In this document: in pieces, positions 4,794 through 6,439 of the stretch
How the letters are laid out: the number at the start of each line of letters is the position of its first letter
How positions within the stretch are numbered: position 1 is the stretch's first letter
NCBI GenBank assembly: GCA_036375895.1
Contig: DASVBJ010000356.1
Coordinates: 1 to 6,439, forward strand
Reading direction: 5' to 3'
DNA: 6,439 nucleotides
Source of the DNA: DASVBJ01 sp036375895
GTDB lineage: Bacteria; Actinomycetota; Actinomycetes; JACCUZ01
Notes under the pieces: generated by a model
Databases searched by the model: none
Told to the model about the DNA's origin: nothing
Seen by the model: the letters and a program-made list of their open reading frames with translations, nothing else
Program-made: the position numbers and the translations under genes

Positions 4794-5573
4794 ATGTCGC
4801 TGCTCGCCACGGCCGACGGCCACCTCGACTTTCTCGTCACCGGCGCCGGCGCGCCGGTGACGGTCTTCGCCCACGGCCTCGCCGGCTCGATCGCGCAGAC
4901 GCGGCCGCTCGGCAGCGGGGTTGCCGGCAGCCGGGCCTTCCTGCACTTCCGCGGCCACGGTGCCTCGTCCGCGCCGGAGACGCGCTGGACGTACGCGGCG
5001 CTGGCGGCCGAGCTGCGGGCGGTCGCCGACCATGTCGGTGCGACGCGGGCCGTCGGCGTCTCGCTCGGCGCCGGCGCCCTGACCGCGCTGCTCGCGGACG
5101 CCCCGGCCCGGTTCGAGCGCCTCGTGTTCTTCCTGCCCGCGGCCCTCGACCGCCCTCGGGAGGGTGCCGCCCTCGACCGGCTCGAGGCGATGGCCGACCT
5201 GGTGGACGACCGGGACGTCGACGCGGTCGCCGCCCTGCTGCTGGCCGAGCAGCCGACCGGCGTCCGGCACCGGCCCGACGTGCTCCACTGGGTGCGCCGG
5301 CAGGCCGCGACCCTGGTGGGCACCCCCGTGTCGCGGGCGCTGCGGGAGATGCCGCGCCAGCACCCGCTCGCCGACCGCGGGATCCTGTCGCGCGTCCGGT
5401 CGCCGGCGCTGGTCATCGGTCAGGACGGCGACGACGCCCATCCCGTGGCCGTCGCGGCCGACCTCGCCGAGGCCCTGCCGAAGGCAGAGCTGCACGTATT
5501 CGGGCCCGACGGCGCGCTCTGGTCGCATCGTCGCGAGCTGCGCGACCTGGTCGCCGGCTTCCTGAACCGGTGA
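4794..5573 (+). CDS. Alpha/beta-fold hydrolase
   Basis: The 259-residue protein has the features of a soluble single-domain alpha/beta hydrolase. The oxyanion-hole motif is HGLAGS at 27-32, a GHG motif occurs at 54-56 (FRGHGASSAP), and the nucleophile elbow is GVSLG at 88-92 with Ser90. The catalytic acid probably lies in ALVIGQDGDDAHP (205-217; Asp211, Asp213 or Asp214) and the catalytic His is most likely His245 in ALWSHRREL. The spacing from the last strand fits, although the usual Gly-His sequence is absent. The substrate cannot be predicted; the family includes esterases, lactonases and C-C hydrolases. The ATG at 4794 is chosen because it gives the standard N-terminus and follows the DUF2516 stop by 11 bp. 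No strong ribosome binding site precedes it, which suggests coupling to upstream translation. An in-frame open extension back to about 4593 overlaps the membrane protein and is not used. Confidence 0.85.
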   Translation: MSLLATADGHLDFLVTGAGAPVTVFAHGLAGSIAQTRPLGSGVAGSRAFLHFRGHGASSAPETRWTYAALAAELRAVADHVGATRAVGVSLGAGALTALLADAPARFERLVFFLPAALDRPREGAALDRLEAMADLVDDRDVDAVAALLLAEQPTGVRHRPDVLHWVRRQAATLVGTPVSRALREMPRQHPLADRGILSRVRSPALVIGQDGDDAHPVAVAADLAEALPKAELHVFGPDGALWSHRRELRDLVAGFLNR

Positions 5574-5610
5574 AGGCAGCAGCAGCCCGGTCGGGACGGT
5601 CGGCGGCTCG

Positions 5611-5616
5611 TAGGCT
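5611..5616 (+). promoter_or_regulatory. Candidate -10 box for leaderless alaX transcript
   Basis: TAGGCT, identical to the box before the DUF2516 gene, ends seven bases before the GTG at 5624. It lies in the 50-bp gap after the hydrolase and no ribosome binding site precedes the GTG. Read-through from the hydrolase may also occur. Confidence 0.5.
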
Positions 5617-5623
5617 CGGGGAC

Positions 5624-6367
5624 GTGGCAGACCTCTCGCGTGACCTGCATGGGCGCACCCACCGGCTCGAGCTGGCGGACCAGTCCCTGCGGGAGTGGGA
5701 TGCGACCGTGCTCGACGCGTCCGCCGAGGGCATCGTGCTGGACCGGTCCGCCTTCTACCCGGGCGGCGGGGGTCAGCCGCCCGATCACGGGGTGCTGCTG
5801 TGGGGCGGCGTCCAGACCCGCATCGCCGGCGTCCGCAAGGGGGACGACCTCTACCTGGTCCCGATGGAGGGCGACCCGGTGCCGCCGGCCGGGACCGCCG
5901 TGCGCGGCGCGCTCGACGACGAACGGCGGACCGCGCTGATGCGCACCCACTCCGGCCTGCATGTGCTGTGCGGCGTGGTGTTCCGTGACTTCGGCGCCCT
6001 GGTCACCGGCGGCAACATGGAGCCGCTGACCGCGCGGATGGACTTCAACCTGACCGAGGTGCCGCCCGGGTTCCGCGAGGGCGTGGAGGCCGCCTGCAAC
6101 ACCGAGGTGGCCGCCGGCCGGCGGATCGACGTGCGGGTCCTGCCCAGGGACGAGGCGTTCGCGCTCCCCGACATCATCCGCACCGCCACCAACCTGGTGC
6201 CGCCCGAGGTCAAGGAGGTCCGGATCATCGACATCGTGGGCCTGGACCAGCAGGCGGACGGCGGCACCCACGTCGCCTCCACTGCTTCGGTAGGCCGGAT
6301 CGAGGTCGTCAAGATCGAGAGCAAGGGCAAGGGCTTCCGCCGCCTGCGCATCCGCATCGCGGACTAG
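5624..6367 (+). CDS. Alanyl-tRNA editing protein (AlaX-type)
   Basis: The 247-residue protein is a free-standing homologue of the editing domain of alanyl-tRNA synthetase and should hydrolyse Ser-tRNA(Ala), and perhaps Gly-tRNA(Ala), in trans. It has the N-terminal beta-barrel-like part with FYPGGGGQPPDHG (44-56), the zinc motif HSGLH (His109, His113), the GGNME segment (129-133), and the C-terminal DGGTHVAST (212-220) with His216. The N-terminal barrel makes it the medium (type II) form rather than the short form. Where AlaRS carries Cys four residues before this His, this protein has Asp212; this may be a subfamily trait or a changed metal site. The GTG start is supported by a -10-like box seven bases upstream and by the fit to the family's N-terminus (HRLELADQSLREWDATV). 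The upstream open frame belongs to a shadow of the hydrolase gene. A hairpin follows the stop by seven bases. Confidence 0.9.
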   Translation: MADLSRDLHGRTHRLELADQSLREWDATVLDASAEGIVLDRSAFYPGGGGQPPDHGVLLWGGVQTRIAGVRKGDDLYLVPMEGDPVPPAGTAVRGALDDERRTALMRTHSGLHVLCGVVFRDFGALVTGGNMEPLTARMDFNLTEVPPGFREGVEAACNTEVAAGRRIDVRVLPRDEAFALPDIIRTATNLVPPEVKEVRIIDIVGLDQQADGGTHVASTASVGRIEVVKIESKGKGFRRLRIRIAD

Positions 6368-6369
6368 CC

Positions 6370-6405
6370 GGCCTGGCCGGGCCCGGCGGCCTGGCCGGGC
6401 CTGGC
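6370..6405. repeat. Tandem 18-bp repeat, two copies
   Basis: The units at 6370-6387 and 6388-6405 are identical except at one position (CCCGGC versus CCTGGC near the unit end). The first unit also contains the perfect 12-bp palindrome GCCGGGCCCGGC (6376-6387). The duplication creates the stem of the terminator-like hairpin described separately. Confidence 0.8.
6375..6396 (+). terminator. GC-rich terminator-like hairpin after alaX
   Basis: GGCCGGGCC (6375-6383) pairs with GGCCTGGCC (6388-6396) over nine positions, one being G-T, with a CGGC loop, seven bases after the alaX stop. No T-run follows, as is common in actinobacteria. It probably ends the alaX transcript. Confidence 0.55.
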
Positions 6406-6439
6406 GGTGGGCAGGAGCCGCGCTCTCGCGTTCCGGCCG
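6406..6439. other. Right-edge sequence, no feature
   Basis: The last bases of the window are GC-rich and contain no recognisable start, promoter or gene fragment. Confidence 0.5.

Noticed and set aside
4742..5623. Very long N-terminal extension of AlaX (541-residue frame)
   Set aside because: The added part is a shadow of the hydrolase gene; the AlaX family N-terminus begins just after the GTG at 5624.
6370..6405. Possible start of a CRISPR or minisatellite array
   Set aside because: Only two adjacent units with no spacers; it fits a local duplication and hairpin.

Overview
The window is chromosomal DNA from a very GC-rich actinobacterium. Evidence: near-exclusive G/C in third codon positions, several GTG starts, apparently leaderless promoters, and a regulator / HbhA-like / DUF2516 gene trio whose order matches Rv0474-Rv0475(hbhA)-Rv0476 of Mycobacterium tuberculosis. 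The absence of mycobacterial features elsewhere, and the presence of an RsiG-type anti-sigma factor, point to a Nocardioidaceae-like or related lineage; this placement is inference. There are no mobile elements, RNA genes or CRISPR arrays, and coding density is high.

Layout. A minus-strand DUF4388-family gene (1-702) runs off the left edge. A divergent gap of about 170 bp separates it from seven or eight plus-strand genes in four blocks. Block A (873-2286) is a beta-keto acid cleavage enzyme (BKACE/DUF849) followed 13 bp later by an RsiG-like c-di-GMP-dependent anti-sigma factor with two intact copies of the ligand motif. Block B (2311-3255) is a Rhizobium-etli-type (Asparaginase_II) L-asparaginase. 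Block C (3365-4335) is an XRE-family regulator whose stop overlaps the start of an HbhA-like, lysine/alanine/threonine-tailed protein. A 109-bp promoter region with three stacked dyads precedes it and a strong 13-bp hairpin terminator ends it. Block D (4450-6367) is a DUF2516 small membrane protein, an alpha/beta hydrolase and an AlaX-type alanyl-tRNA editing protein, closed by a GC-rich hairpin.

How it works together. The blocks look functionally independent: signalling (RsiG), amino-acid or keto-acid metabolism (BKACE, asparaginase), cell surface or nucleoid (XRE-HbhA, DUF2516) and translation quality control (AlaX). The points most worth following are the twin-motif RsiG away from any sigma gene, the compact operator-like promoter of the xre-hbhA pair, the recurrent TAnnnT-N6/7-GTG leaderless arrangement, and a Cys-to-Asp change at an expected zinc-ligand position in AlaX.
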